A DNA stretch of 64,000 nt, from the NCBI GenBank assembly GCA_965224225.1, contig CBDCZF010000035.1, forward strand, positions 992,001 through 1,056,000. Direction: 5' to 3'. The notes beneath the pieces are model-generated. The model was not told the DNA's origin. It searched no databases and worked only from the letters and a program-made list of their open reading frames with translations. Positions 31,239-41,527 of this stretch are shown here, one piece after another (position 1 is the first letter of the stretch; each line of letters starts with the position of its first letter). This DNA is from CAJQQK01 sp965224225. GTDB taxonomy: Bacteria > Pseudomonadota > Alphaproteobacteria > Rhizobiales > Hyphomicrobiaceae. The position numbers were made by a program, and so were the translations under genes.

Positions 31239-32717
31239 ATGACAATGCCCCTGGAAATCGTTCGCCGACCTGCCGATGAATTGCGCAGCCTGATCGGGGC
31301 CAAGGAGCTGTCGCCCGTAGAGCTGCTGGATGCCTGCATCGCCCGCATCGAAGCCCTGAACCCCGCGATCAACGCGGTTACCGCGACCTGCTACGACCGG
31401 GCCCGCGAGGAAGCCCGCCGGGCCGAGGCAGCCGTCCTGGCCGGTGACGATCTGGGGCTGCTGCACGGCCTGCCGCTTGGGGTCAAGGATCTCGAAAACA
31501 CCGCCGGCCTGCTGACCACGTTCGGCTCGCCGCTTTACAGGGACAACGTGCCCGATAGAGACGGCGTCATGGTTGCACGGCTGCGCGAAGCCGGTGCCGT
31601 TCTGGTCGGCAAGACCAACACGCCGGAATTCGGCGCCGGCGCCAATACCCGCAACCCGGTGTGGGGCGCAACCGGCAATCCGTTCGACCCGATGCTGACC
31701 TGCGGCGGCTCGTCCGGCGGCTCGGCAGCAGCCCTCGCCATCGACATGCTGCCGTTGTGCACCGGTTCCGACACTGGCGGATCGCTGCGCATCCCGGCGT
31801 CGTTCTGCGGTGTCGTCGGTTTTCGCCCGTCACCCGGGATGGTGCCGGCCGAACGGCGCCCCCTCGGCTGGACGCCCATTTCCGTGCTGGGCCCGATGGG
31901 GCGCACGGTCGGCGAAACGCGACTGATGTTCGAAAGCCAGGTCGGCTCCCACGTCTCCGACCCGCTGTCCTTCCCGCAGGATGTGCCGCAGGCCAAGCCG
32001 ATCGACCTCGCCAACTTGCGCGTTGCCTGGAGCGCCGATTTCGGCACGGGCATCGTCGATGCTCCAATTGCCAGAGCGTTCCGGCGCAAGATCGAGGCCA
32101 TGCGCCCGCTGTTCGAGAGCTGCGATGAGATCGACATCGATTTCGGCGAGGCCGAGCGTTGCTTCGACGTGATCCGCGCGGTCAGTTTCGTTTCACGCTA
32201 CCGCGAGGCCTACGAAGCCAATCCGAAAACGCTTGGCCCCAACGTGCGCGCCAACTACGAACTCGGCGCCACGATGACGCTCGCCGATTTCGCCTGGGCG
32301 CACAATGAGCAAACCGCAATCTTCCGCCGCTTCCAGAAGGTCTACGAGACCTACGACCTGGTGCTCGCACCGACCGTCGCCGTGGCGCCATTCCCGTGGG
32401 AGAAGCTCTATGTCGAAGAAATCGGCGGCAAGAAGCTGAACACCTACTACCACTGGCTGGCGATGGCCTGGTACATCACGCTGACCACCAACCCGGCCGT
32501 CTCCTTGCCCTGCGGACGCGATGATAGCGGCCTTCCGTTCGGCCTGCAGGTCGTCGGCCGCTTCCGGGGCGACTGGCAGTTGTTCGATACCGCTGCCGCA
32601 CTCGAGGCGGCGTTCGCAGGCAGCGCGGAACTGGCCCGTCCGCTGCCGGATATCGGACGTTTGGCCGAGCCCGTACCGGCACTGAAGTCGCTGGTGACGG
32701 CTCCGCCGGAGGTTTGA
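31239..32717 (+). CDS. Amidase (amidase-signature family)
   Basis: A 492-residue enzyme with the Ser-Ser-Lys triad: Lys in GLPLGVKDLENTAG, and the serines in the Gly/Ser-rich signature LTCGGSSGGSAAALAIDMLP and CTGSDTGGSLRIPASFCG. It resembles GatA but lies alone, with no gatB or gatC nearby, so it is more likely a catabolic amidase than the tRNA amidotransferase. No signal peptide. Substrate unknown. The start ATG at 31239 could equally be the ATG two codons later. Confidence 0.9.
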   Translation: MTMPLEIVRRPADELRSLIGAKELSPVELLDACIARIEALNPAINAVTATCYDRAREEARRAEAAVLAGDDLGLLHGLPLGVKDLENTAGLLTTFGSPLYRDNVPDRDGVMVARLREAGAVLVGKTNTPEFGAGANTRNPVWGATGNPFDPMLTCGGSSGGSAAALAIDMLPLCTGSDTGGSLRIPASFCGVVGFRPSPGMVPAERRPLGWTPISVLGPMGRTVGETRLMFESQVGSHVSDPLSFPQDVPQAKPIDLANLRVAWSADFGTGIVDAPIARAFRRKIEAMRPLFESCDEIDIDFGEAERCFDVIRAVSFVSRYREAYEANPKTLGPNVRANYELGATMTLADFAWAHNEQTAIFRRFQKVYETYDLVLAPTVAVAPFPWEKLYVEEIGGKKLNTYYHWLAMAWYITLTTNPAVSLPCGRDDSGLPFGLQVVGRFRGDWQLFDTAAALEAAFAGSAELARPLPDIGRLAEPVPALKSLVTAPPEV

Positions 32718-32916
32718 GCCACCGCCAACTCGCCTTACGGAGAACTGAGGCGGAGCCGCAATGAAACCATCAATCTATAAATAAGGTCGATCTGCCAACA
32801 ACCGTTAGCCAAAGCCGCGGCATGGCGGTGCCGGACACCGAGGAACAGCTCCGATTCATTGGCGACTACCGAAACACGAGCTGCTCTCGAATAACTGCTG
32901 GTTCGCGTGATCCAAC

Positions 32917-33417
32917 TCAGCCGCCGACGCGGACGCGATAGCTCTGCTTGACGACGGCGCCTTTCGGCACCTCGCCCGTAACTTTCCAGCGCAAAGATTT
33001 ATAGTCCGCTGGTCCGGCCTGTATGCGCTGTGGCTTGCCGTCCTTGCCCTTGATCGTTTTCCGGCCTGGGAAGAGCTGCCACTTCTCGCCCTCGATCAGC
33101 ACTTCCAATTGCGCAGCGACGGCCGACTTGGCGCTGTCAGCGACATATGCTGTGCCGTTGGGTATCGGTCCGGCGATGACCAGGCCGCGAATGCTCGAGC
33201 CGGACTTGTTGGCATTGTTGATCCGGTATTCGATGACCTGCCCCGGATCGACCGGCTTGCCCTTCGCAAGCGCGATCCAGGCATCACCGCTGCCGGACTT
33301 GACGTAGGCACTCATCTTGGAAACCAGCGGCGCTTCCGCCCGGCTGTCGGAGCTGATAGCGAGCACCATCAGTGGGATTGTCAATAATCCAATCACAAGC
33401 CTTGCCATCAAGCTCAT
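32917..33417 (-). CDS. Exported protein of unknown function (DUF11-like)
   Basis: About 166 residues: a signal peptide (MSLMARLVIGLLTIPLMVLA, cut near SRAEA) and a small beta-rich domain with DPGQVIEYRINNANKSGS and LVIAGPIPNGTAYVADSA. That pattern resembles the DUF11/'conserved repeat' beta-sandwich found in surface proteins. I chose the ATG at 33417, preceded by AAAGGGG; a frame running back to 33528 adds no sensible sequence. Periplasmic or surface location is likely. Role unknown. Confidence 0.75.
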   Translation of the reverse strand: MSLMARLVIGLLTIPLMVLAISSDSRAEAPLVSKMSAYVKSGSGDAWIALAKGKPVDPGQVIEYRINNANKSGSSIRGLVIAGPIPNGTAYVADSAKSAVAAQLEVLIEGEKWQLFPGRKTIKGKDGKPQRIQAGPADYKSLRWKVTGEVPKGAVVKQSYRVRVGG

Positions 33418-33566
33418 GACGATGCCCCTTTTTCGGTTGCTTTCGGCACAATCCATGCCACTGGACAGTTGATTTCCGATTCGTGAGCCGGAAGCAATAG
33501 GATGCATGCGTATCACCTGCGCCGGCACGGAAAATCTCTCTCGAATGTTTGCGATAACCGAAGGCC

Positions 33567-34445
33567 TTAAGCAGAAATCCTTTCCGCAATCGCCAGAATG
33601 CGGTGCATATCGCGCAGCACCGGCTTTTCGATGAGTTTTCCATCGATGACCACAAGGCCGGTATCGGCCGCCTCGAAGGCATCGATAATCCGGCGGGCGT
33701 GGACGATCTGTGCGTCGCTCGGTGTGAAGACGTCGTTGAGGATGGCGATCTGTTTAGGATGGATCGAGCCCTTGCCACTGAAGCCGAGGTCGCGCACAAG
33801 CTCTGCCTCCCGCCGCATACCCTCGGGATCGTCGAGGTCGAGGTAGGGGACATCAATGACGTCGAGGCCGGCACCGGCGGCGGCATGGACAATCCGTGAG
33901 CGGGCATAGAGCAGCGGTTCATAGGCATTGCGGCATCTGAGTTCCGCTGCCATGTCGACACCGCCGAAGAACAGGGCATCGATGCGCGGGCTGGCCTTGG
34001 CGATGTCGTAGACCGCTTCGAGGCCGGCGTTGGTCTCGATGATGATGTGGAGGCGGCAGTCATGACCGCGCTCTGACAGCAGATCATCGAGCCAGACGAT
34101 TTCATCCGGCGTCCGGACCTTGGGCAGCATCAGGGCCGGCGGCGGCGTGTCGGTTGCCAGTATGGCCTGCACGTCGGCAAGTCCGAAGGTGTCGCGCAGG
34201 CAATTGATGCGCACGATGCGCTCGACGCCGTCGTCGGCCTGCGGCTTTTCGAACAGGGCCAACGCATGCCGGCGCGCCTCGTCCTTGTCCTTCGGCGCGA
34301 TGCCGTCTTCCAGTTCGACGCAGACGATATCGGTGCCCGACGCCAGCGCCTTCGGAAACATCTCGGGCTTGAGACCTGGTGAGAAGATGAAGCTGCGGCG
34401 AGGCCGGACAGCGCGCTCTGCGTTCATGGTGGGGTCCTGATTCAT
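33567..34445 (-). CDS. CitE-like (HpcH/HpaI family) CoA-ester lyase
   Basis: A 292-residue TIM-barrel protein. RRSFIFSPGLKPEMFPKAL, VELEDGIAPKDKDEAR (metal Glu/Asp), IIETNAGLEAV and GSIHPKQI are typical of the citrate-lyase-beta/malyl-CoA-lyase superfamily. These enzymes cleave or form C-C bonds in acyl-CoA esters with Mg2+. No citrate lyase alpha or gamma genes are present, so it is a stand-alone CitE-like lyase. Its ATG overlaps the stop of the FAD oxidoreductase by four bases. Confidence 0.85.
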   Translation of the reverse strand: MNQDPTMNAERAVRPRRSFIFSPGLKPEMFPKALASGTDIVCVELEDGIAPKDKDEARRHALALFEKPQADDGVERIVRINCLRDTFGLADVQAILATDTPPPALMLPKVRTPDEIVWLDDLLSERGHDCRLHIIIETNAGLEAVYDIAKASPRIDALFFGGVDMAAELRCRNAYEPLLYARSRIVHAAAGAGLDVIDVPYLDLDDPEGMRREAELVRDLGFSGKGSIHPKQIAILNDVFTPSDAQIVHARRIIDAFEAADTGLVVIDGKLIEKPVLRDMHRILAIAERISA

Positions 34446-35896
34446 GCTGCCATTGTTGCGGTTTTTGCTGCGGCCTCAATTGACGGCGATAGGTAGGCGC
34501 CTTGGCGCAGCAGTTCCGCCTGCACTCGCGCGACGTCGAGTTCGCGCGGCGTCACGCCGGCCGCAGCCGCCAGCGCAGCGGCGACGCCGGCTGCCTGGCC
34601 CGTCATCCAGCACTGTGGGATTTCGCGCAGGAAGGAATGTGAGTTGGGATCACAGGCAATGTGGCGGCCGGCGCCTAACACGCCCTCGATGCTGATCGGC
34701 AGCAGCGAGGCATAAGGGACTGAGATGTTCGGAAACTTTGGCGCCAGCGACGTCGACACACCAATCTCATCGTCCCAGACCTTGCCTTCGTCCCATTGCG
34801 CGCGGGTGACCTTCGCGGCCGCCTGGAAACGGCGACTGTGGCGGATGCCGACTTGCGGAGCACCAAGCATCAGGTATGCGTTCTCGAAACCGGGCGCATT
34901 TCGACGGTAATAGTCGACATGGGCAACAGCCAGACTACGCGAGCGGATTTCGACTTCCGAAAGATCTTCGACGTTGACGGCGTCATAGCCTGATAGTCGC
35001 GGCCCCATGAACAAGGCAACGTCGCTGCGCCAGGAACAGAACGGCTTTTCGAACGATCCGACCTCCCGGCGCCCCGCGTTCATGAACCCGGCGAAACCCT
35101 CGCCATCCTCGTAGCGAAACGACAGCCAGCACTCGATGTCGACGCCTCCGACAAGGAACGCCGTGTTGATGCAGTGGTGGATATCAGCTTCGTCGATGTC
35201 GGAATCGAGCGGCAGACCTGCTCGGGCCATCAGATCGGCATCGCCCGTCGTATCGATCACAACTTTTGCCTTGATGGCCTGGCGACCCTCTTTGCTCTCG
35301 AAAACTACGCCCTTCATCGTACCGTCTTCGATGATCGGAGCGGTACCCCAGGCGTGAAAGACGAGGCGAACGTTTTGCTCGAGCACCATGTCCATCGAGA
35401 GCGTCTTGAGTGCCTCGGGATCGAGAGTCGGCGACCAGGTTACGACGCCCTTGTAGGCGGCGGCGCGCTGCGACCAGTATTGTGCGGTGGCTGCGTCCTT
35501 GCTGCCCCAATCGGAGCGCGCCGGGCCCATCACCGCTTCTTTGGGCAGGCGGTCAAAGACATCTGAGGCGAACCCCGCGATCACCTGCCTGCCGGACCAG
35601 TCGGTCATGCGGTCGATCCAGATCACCAGACCGCCCGTCGACAAGCCGCCGAGATGATTGTAGCGCTCGACCAGCATGACATCGGCGCCATGCCTGCCGG
35701 CTGCAACAGCTGCAGCGGTCCCGGCGGGGCCACCGCCGACAATCAGCACGTCGGTTTCGGCAAATACGGGGATGTCGCGGGCCGCCTCGTGGTGAGTGGC
35801 AGCAGGGCGCGGACGGCGCGGCTGCCTGCCACCATCGTCAAAAACTTCGAGCCCCTGTTCGGCGAAGATCTCGTTGGTCGGTTTACCACCGGTCAT
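34442..35896 (-). CDS. FAD-dependent oxidoreductase (FAD_oxidored family)
   Basis: A 484-residue flavoprotein. The Rossmann motif is VLIVGGGPAGTAAAVAAGRHGADVML, followed by ERYNHLGGLSTGGLVIWIDR, a feature of the PF12831 group. AKVVIDTTGDADLMARAG and the C-terminal GAGRHIACDPNSHSFLREIP support FAD binding. It is probably cytoplasmic, as there is no signal peptide. It is coupled to the CitE-like lyase, so the two likely act in one uncharacterised catabolic pathway. Substrate unknown. Confidence 0.85.
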   Translation of the reverse strand: MTGGKPTNEIFAEQGLEVFDDGGRQPRRPRPAATHHEAARDIPVFAETDVLIVGGGPAGTAAAVAAGRHGADVMLVERYNHLGGLSTGGLVIWIDRMTDWSGRQVIAGFASDVFDRLPKEAVMGPARSDWGSKDAATAQYWSQRAAAYKGVVTWSPTLDPEALKTLSMDMVLEQNVRLVFHAWGTAPIIEDGTMKGVVFESKEGRQAIKAKVVIDTTGDADLMARAGLPLDSDIDEADIHHCINTAFLVGGVDIECWLSFRYEDGEGFAGFMNAGRREVGSFEKPFCSWRSDVALFMGPRLSGYDAVNVEDLSEVEIRSRSLAVAHVDYYRRNAPGFENAYLMLGAPQVGIRHSRRFQAAAKVTRAQWDEGKVWDDEIGVSTSLAPKFPNISVPYASLLPISIEGVLGAGRHIACDPNSHSFLREIPQCWMTGQAAGVAAALAAAAGVTPRELDVARVQAELLRQGAYLSPSIEAAAKTATMAA

Positions 35897-36110
35897 CGCG
35901 ATGCCTCTCGTGTCGATCGTCCGTTACCGTGAAATAGCCTGATCGCCAGGATCGGCTAGCTGCGATACTACACGCTCGTTTCTCGAGCGCCAGCATCAGC
36001 GTTTCAGGATCGGGACAGCGATTGCAGGAGGACCCAAACCGACGAATGTCGACAACATGTTGCTTCCAGACTTCCGAAAGCTGTCTATGACGCCGTCGGG
36101 CCCGATCGGG

Positions 36111-39107
36111 CTAGGCATCCAAAAGTGCTTCGGAGTCGCAGAGGGATCGAGCACGCGGTGACTCCAAATCCCGGCTGCCCGGCATCGCCTCTTGGAGGGC
36201 AACTAGCGTCTCCTCGAAAATCTCTTCAAGCCCGGTCGCCTGCCGGATGGCGCCATCGGCATCGAACTCGCCTAGTTCAAGCTCGCGTGCTGCCGCCATC
36301 AGCCTTGGAGCGCCGAGATTGCCAGCCATGCCCTTGAGGCAATGCGCACCACGGCGTGCCGATGCCATGTCGCCGCCCTGCAACGCGGTTCTGATCTGGT
36401 TGATACATTTCCCGCCTTCATGCGGTACGATGCTCAGTGCCGCATGCACTTCTTCCGCATCGAAGCCGTCCTGCCAGGCATCGAGCGCATCCTGGTCGAT
36501 CAGTGGCAGGCACCCAATATCCACTGCCCGGCATTCGACCGCCTGTGCCGGCGCCAGCTCGGGCGGCTGATCGCCGACCACCGCCATGGCCGCTGATTTT
36601 GAAGCCGACAGTTCATTGAGCTTTTGCTCCAATGCTGCCCTGCGGACGGGCTTTTCAATGCAGTCCGTTATGCCGGCCTCGCGGTAACTCTCGACCAACG
36701 ACGGCAGGACGTTTGCCGTTACTGCGATGACCGGAATCAGTGCGTGCGGGCCGCCGAGATCGCGAATAGCGCGCGTTGCCGTCGGACCGTCCATTTCGGG
36801 CATCTGGACGTCCATCAAAACGACATCGTAGTCCGCCTCGGAAACGGCGCGAACTGCTTCGCCACCATTGCTGACAATGTCGACACTGTGGCCCATCTTC
36901 TGAAGCAACAGCCGCATGAATTTCTGATTGACGGCATTGTCTTCCGCGAGCAGGACGCGAAGGCTGGCACAAGCCCGGCGATGCACCGACACTCCTTCCT
37001 CGGCCGGTTCGGGCCTTGGCCTCGAACCTTCCTGCATCGGCACCTCGAACCAGAATTGGCTGCCCTTGCCCGAGACGCTATCAGCACCCATTTCGCCCGA
37101 CATCAGTTCGACCAGCTGCTTGGAGATCGCCAGCCCAAGCCCGGTACCACCGAACCGTCGGGTGTTGCTCGAATCGAGCTGCGTGAAGCGCGTGAACAGG
37201 TCCGGAATCCGGTCCTGCGGAATGCCGATTCCGGTATCCGTGACTTCGATACGGACGCGATCCGACGGCTTCACAACGCTGATTGCAATGCCGCCCTCGG
37301 ATGTGAATTTGATGGCATTGCCGACCAGGTTGAACAGAACCTGCCGCAAGCGGGCCGGGTCGCTCAGCAGGAACTCGGGCACACCCGCATCGATGTCCAC
37401 ATCGAGTTGCAGGCCCTTGTGGGCTGCCCCGGGCGCAAGCAGGGTCACAACCTCGCTGACCAGCGCCCGAATGTCGAAGCTCGTGGTTTCGATGCTTACC
37501 GCCCCGGCCTCGACCCTGGAAAGATCCAGAATGTCGTTCAGGATGCCGAGCAGACCCTGCGCGGCATTGCGCGCCGTGTGGCACAGGTCCGTCTGCTCGC
37601 TCGTGAGCTCGCTGTCGACGAGCAATTCCAACATACCGAGCACGCCATTCATCGGCGTCCGGATCTCGTGGCTCATGGTCGCCAGAAATTCAGATTTCGC
37701 CTTCGTCGCAATCTCAAGTGCTTCGTTGCTCGAGCGCAGTTCTTCTTCGACCAGGAAGCGGTCGCGGCTCTCGCAGACCATGGCAATCATGCTCGCCACA
37801 GCGGTCGCGAAGACTTGCTGGTCGGTCGTCCAGGCGATCGGCTGGCCCGATTGTTCGAGCCTGACGAACCCGATCAGCTTGCCGTTGCGCACTATGGGCG
37901 CATCGAGGACCGCGGCAACCTTCGCATTGGCGCCCAGATATTCCGGGAACTCGCGCAATCGCGTATCCGACTTGAGATCATCGACGACGATGATATCGGA
38001 TGAATGAACCGTGGCGACATAAGAGGGCAGATCGGCCACCTTCAGAGCCGGCTCTGGCGGCACGATGCCGCCCTGCACATCGTGCTTGTCGACGCAGGCA
38101 AGCTCCGTCCAATCCTCCGAAAAGAGCCACACGGAGCTACTCTGCATGCCGAGCGTGGCAACACACGTCTCGTTGATCCGGCGAATGGCAACGCGCCACT
38201 TCGGTCCGACCAGGTTCCCCTCGCGGATGAGCTTGTTGAGAGCGAGTTGCTGTTCTTGAAGCCTGACCGCATTCGAAAGCAGATCGTGCTCTGCTTCCTT
38301 GCGCACCAGAATTTCGTTCTGCAGTTCCTCGTTGGCATGGCGGGCTTCGGCTGCGGCTGCCTCAGCTGCGAATGTGCGCTCCTTCACGCGTTCTTCGAGG
38401 CGTTCGCTGAAGTCGGCAATCCTCGATTGCAGCGTGTTGTAGGCAAGGGTGACGTGTGAGATCTCATCGTGGCCGCTCACCCGCACGGCTTGGTGAGTGC
38501 CCGAATCGGGTGCTGTTTCCACCGCATCGAGCAGACGTCGCAACGGTCGGGTGACGAACAGGCGAAAACCGGCAGCACTAGCCAGAAGCGCAACGAACAG
38601 TCCCGCCAAGAGGATTGCCAACGAAAACTCGCGCCGCTCGAGAACGGCTGCAGATATTTCGTCAGTTGAAAAGCGGATGAGGAGTTCACCGCGCTCATCC
38701 TCACCCGTCTCCAGGCGCAATTCCTCATGCCCCTCGGCCCCGGCGCAGCCGACACCGAAAGGACTTTTCAGGTCCGCCTCCCGCATTCTGTCCAAGCGGT
38801 ACTCAGCACAGACGATGGCATTGTCAGCCAGTAGTGTGTCGATGAGGTGCTGATTGATCCGTCGCGTCCCGTCGTCCGCCGCGCTTTGCACGACACTGTC
38901 GAGCGTGATGGCCACTCGGGCTGCCTGATTGCCAATTCTTGCAGTCAGATGGTCAACTGCCGAACTCCGTGCTCGTTCGGCGACCAAATAGAGCCCAAAA
39001 CCGCAGGCTGCGACAAACACCGGCACAAACAGCAAGAGAAACTTGCAGTACAGCCGGCAGGTGCCGGACCTTTGTTTTATCGGCAGTGGCATTCCTTGGT
39101 CCGCCAT
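36111..39107 (-). CDS. Hybrid sensor histidine kinase with HPt domain
   Basis: Nearly 1000 residues. Order: membrane helix (~25-45), periplasmic region of ~120 residues, second helix (~165-187), HAMP, coiled coil (~235-290), GAF-like domain (~310-450), HisKA with MSHEIRTPMNG (His near 483), HATPase_c (NLVGNAIKFTSEGG, GGTGLGLAISK), receiver (LLAEDNAVNQK, VVLMDVQMPEMDG), and a C-terminal HPt with AHCLKGMAGN. All phosphotransfer residues are intact, so it can run a full phosphorelay. A single-domain receiver gene lies 0.7 kb away. The TAG stop is followed by CCCGATCGGG, a perfect palindrome. Confidence 0.93.
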   Translation of the reverse strand: MADQGMPLPIKQRSGTCRLYCKFLLLFVPVFVAACGFGLYLVAERARSSAVDHLTARIGNQAARVAITLDSVVQSAADDGTRRINQHLIDTLLADNAIVCAEYRLDRMREADLKSPFGVGCAGAEGHEELRLETGEDERGELLIRFSTDEISAAVLERREFSLAILLAGLFVALLASAAGFRLFVTRPLRRLLDAVETAPDSGTHQAVRVSGHDEISHVTLAYNTLQSRIADFSERLEERVKERTFAAEAAAAEARHANEELQNEILVRKEAEHDLLSNAVRLQEQQLALNKLIREGNLVGPKWRVAIRRINETCVATLGMQSSSVWLFSEDWTELACVDKHDVQGGIVPPEPALKVADLPSYVATVHSSDIIVVDDLKSDTRLREFPEYLGANAKVAAVLDAPIVRNGKLIGFVRLEQSGQPIAWTTDQQVFATAVASMIAMVCESRDRFLVEEELRSSNEALEIATKAKSEFLATMSHEIRTPMNGVLGMLELLVDSELTSEQTDLCHTARNAAQGLLGILNDILDLSRVEAGAVSIETTSFDIRALVSEVVTLLAPGAAHKGLQLDVDIDAGVPEFLLSDPARLRQVLFNLVGNAIKFTSEGGIAISVVKPSDRVRIEVTDTGIGIPQDRIPDLFTRFTQLDSSNTRRFGGTGLGLAISKQLVELMSGEMGADSVSGKGSQFWFEVPMQEGSRPRPEPAEEGVSVHRRACASLRVLLAEDNAVNQKFMRLLLQKMGHSVDIVSNGGEAVRAVSEADYDVVLMDVQMPEMDGPTATRAIRDLGGPHALIPVIAVTANVLPSLVESYREAGITDCIEKPVRRAALEQKLNELSASKSAAMAVVGDQPPELAPAQAVECRAVDIGCLPLIDQDALDAWQDGFDAEEVHAALSIVPHEGGKCINQIRTALQGGDMASARRGAHCLKGMAGNLGAPRLMAAARELELGEFDADGAIRQATGLEEIFEETLVALQEAMPGSRDLESPRARSLCDSEALLDA

Positions 39108-39171
39108 GAGGAACAATAGGAGCGGCGGTCGGCGGCCGGCTTGCTGAGCCCGGCCTGCTCATGACCAAGCG

Positions 39172-39585
39172 CTAGCTCAGAGGCTTGACCCTGCCTGCCT
39201 GCATGAGCTGTTGCACCGTCTGCCGTTTGCCGACGGCTGTTTTGAAAATGACGAAATTGTTGCCTCTTCGGGCCGCATAGAAATCAACGTTGACCGACTT
39301 GCCGGCCTTGGTCTTGAAGTCCGTGCACAGTACGAAATGCTTGCCCATGGACAAGATCATCGGATGGGTCTTCGACGGAAACAACGGCGTGATCTTCTGT
39401 GCGTCGAGATCGAAATGCAAATATGCCCCCTCGACCAGGCGCCGGCTGATCTCCTTGAACATCGCGGCCTGCAGGCGCGCCTTGTCGGCGAGTGATACCT
39501 GCTTGGCTTCGGCACTCTGAACCACGGCGACCAGCAGTGCTGCACCCAGCAAGGAGCGCACGAGTGTTACGGTTGATTTCGCCAT
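39172..39585 (-). CDS. Small exported protein of unknown function
   Basis: A 137-residue protein with a signal peptide (SLLGAALLVAVVQSAEAK) and a compact mature part of about 110 residues containing one Cys. GGAGG lies 8 bases before the ATG. It ends about 60 bases upstream of the histidine kinase start on the same strand, so the two may be expressed together. I recognise no family. A periplasmic role linked to the kinase is only a guess. Confidence 0.75.
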   Translation of the reverse strand: MAKSTVTLVRSLLGAALLVAVVQSAEAKQVSLADKARLQAAMFKEISRRLVEGAYLHFDLDAQKITPLFPSKTHPMILSMGKHFVLCTDFKTKAGKSVNVDFYAARRGNNFVIFKTAVGKRQTVQQLMQAGRVKPLS

Positions 39586-39800
39586 GATTTCGCCTCCGCC
39601 ATCGTAAAACCGTCCGTAGGTCTGGAAGTTTAGGCTTTGCGTGTAAAAAGCAAGGCAAACTGCAGGTGAAAAGAATAATAAAATTTATTGCAAATCCGAC
39701 AGGACCAATTCGTCAACTATTTGTATGAACCTCGTATAGTCGGTACTGAATGAAATGAGCGAGCCTGCCGCAACGATGCGGATGATTGTCTGGGGTTGTC

Positions 39801-40256
39801 ATGTCCGGAGCGGCCAAAGTACTGATTGTCGATGATGATGCGTTCTCGCGGGCTGTCGCGGCCGGCAAGCTTGGCAAGCTTGGCGCGACGACGGTCGAGG
39901 CCGAATCCGGCGAGGAGGCCCTGCGCAGGCTGGGGCAGGACGACTACAGCCTGGTACTACTCGACCTCGACATGCCGATGATGAGCGGCTTCGATCTGCT
40001 CGGTTGCATCCGGGGCCATCCGGACTGGAGCCATTTGCCCGTCGTCGTGCTCACCGGCTGCGAGGATCGCCACTCGCTCGAACATGCTCTGATGGCGGGC
40101 GCAACTTCATTCCTGATCAAGCCGTTGAACTGGTCAGCATTCGGCGGCCACATTCGACATCTTCTCGAGTTGTCGCGCTGGCGTCGTGCAGCTCAATCGA
40201 GAGAAGACAAACCTCTGTTCGCCGCCAACGCCACCCAGACGCTTGGCGCTCTATGA
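39801..40256 (+). CDS. Single-domain response regulator (CheY-like)
   Basis: About 151 residues: a receiver domain with VLIVDDDAFSR (acidic pocket), LLDLDMPMMSG (phospho-Asp), VVLTG (switch Thr) and the Lys in LIKPLNW, then a short tail. There is no DNA-binding or output domain. It lies near the hybrid histidine kinase, facing away from it, and could receive phosphate from its HPt domain. The ATG at 39801 fits the family start; an upstream TTG (39786) is less likely. Confidence 0.9.
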   Translation: MSGAAKVLIVDDDAFSRAVAAGKLGKLGATTVEAESGEEALRRLGQDDYSLVLLDLDMPMMSGFDLLGCIRGHPDWSHLPVVVLTGCEDRHSLEHALMAGATSFLIKPLNWSAFGGHIRHLLELSRWRRAAQSREDKPLFAANATQTLGAL

Positions 40257-40274
40257 GATTCTGAATCGCATCCA

Positions 40275-41348
40275 TCACCACTTCTGGATGACGGGCAGGA
40301 CTTCCTGCGCAAACAACTTCATGCTCTGCTCGGCGATCTCGAACGGGATACCGCCGAAGCGGAAGGCGACGTTGAGTTCGTAGTCGCCAACTGCTTCGCG
40401 ACGTGCTTCGAGGCCGCGCAGGATCTTGTCGGGCGTACCCCAGCTTGCCGCCTGCATGAAGCCGTCGACGGCGGCATCAAGCCCACCGCCCTTGCGCGCG
40501 ATTTCAGCCTTTTGCTGGTAGGAATCGTAGCCCTTCACATTTGCGAAGTGCTCGCCCAAAAACTCGTAGTGCTCGAAGTTGCTTTCAACGAACTTGCCCT
40601 GGTACTGGCGAGCCCACTGCTCGGCATCGTCGTTGGACGACGCACACAGGCAAAAATCAGTCAACATGATCGTCGGCGGTTCGGTGCCGTGAAACTCGCG
40701 ATGGAGTTCGCGGCCACGCTCGATGACCGGGGCGCGCATCTCCCAGGGCCGGTCGGCGAACATCACGATATGAGCACCGAGCTTGGCGGCCGAGACGACC
40801 GAGTCCTCACTCGATGCCACGGCATAGATGCGCCCGTCGAACGAGTGTTTCGGCCTGGGGCGCAATTCGACGCGCGGTTGCTTGTAATAAGTGCCGTCAC
40901 ACTCGATAAAGCCGGTCTTGAGCGCCTCGATGATCATCGGGGCCGCTTCATCGAAACGCCCTCGCGACTCATCCATGCTCACGCGAAACGCTTCGAATTC
41001 GCGCCTCGCGAGGCCACGCCCAAAGCCAAGCCGCAGTCGGCCGCCGCTCAGCAGATCGAGCACGACAGCGTTCTCGGCGACACGCAGCGGGTCGTGCCAC
41101 GGCAGGATGACGGCCGCCGTACCGACATCGATGTCGGGATAGCGGGTCGCGAAATGCGTCATCAGCTGAATGTTGTCGGGGCAGAACGAGTAATCACGAA
41201 AATGGTGCTCGGCCGACCACAAGCAATTGAAGCCTGCATTGGCGGCTATGTCTGCGAGGCGGCGCTCTTCTTCCCAAACCTGATCATCGGGACAGTCGTC
41301 CCAGCCGTAGCTTGCAAACAACATCATGAAGCCGACATCCATGGCCAT
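40275..41348 (-). CDS. LLM-class flavin-dependent oxidoreductase
   Basis: A 357-residue luciferase-like protein, distinct from the one at 14.9 kb. AEHHFRDYSFCPDNIQLM, WHDPLRVAENAVVLDLLSGGR and LRLGFGRGLARREFEAFRV are typical of alkanal-monooxygenase-like members that use reduced flavin. Two ATGs (41348 and 41342) are possible; the AGGGG site is better spaced from 41342. It converges with the response regulator gene, separated by 18 bases. Substrate unknown. Confidence 0.88.
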   Translation of the reverse strand: MAMDVGFMMLFASYGWDDCPDDQVWEEERRLADIAANAGFNCLWSAEHHFRDYSFCPDNIQLMTHFATRYPDIDVGTAAVILPWHDPLRVAENAVVLDLLSGGRLRLGFGRGLARREFEAFRVSMDESRGRFDEAAPMIIEALKTGFIECDGTYYKQPRVELRPRPKHSFDGRIYAVASSEDSVVSAAKLGAHIVMFADRPWEMRAPVIERGRELHREFHGTEPPTIMLTDFCLCASSNDDAEQWARQYQGKFVESNFEHYEFLGEHFANVKGYDSYQQKAEIARKGGGLDAAVDGFMQAASWGTPDKILRGLEARREAVGDYELNVAFRFGGIPFEIAEQSMKLFAQEVLPVIQKW

Positions 41349-41527
41349 CCCCTATCAATATCAAGACAGAATTCGCCGTCGCGCTCGACGCTTGGCCAGT
41401 GTTTCATGCACCGCCAAGCGGAACAAGTTCGGTACGTGATAAATTGTTCTCTTTTTGTTCTTGACGATCCGAATGCGGCACAATACGATCCGCACCATTA
41501 CTTGTTAGCCATATTCGGGTGGTTGGT

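Noticed and set aside
31239..32717. GatA subunit of the glutamyl-tRNA amidotransferase
   Set aside because: The signature fits any amidase of the family and gatC/gatB are not adjacent.
36624..38003. A 459-codon open frame opposite the hybrid kinase
   Set aside because: Shadow of the HisKA/HATPase coding sequence; no domain motif in its own frame.
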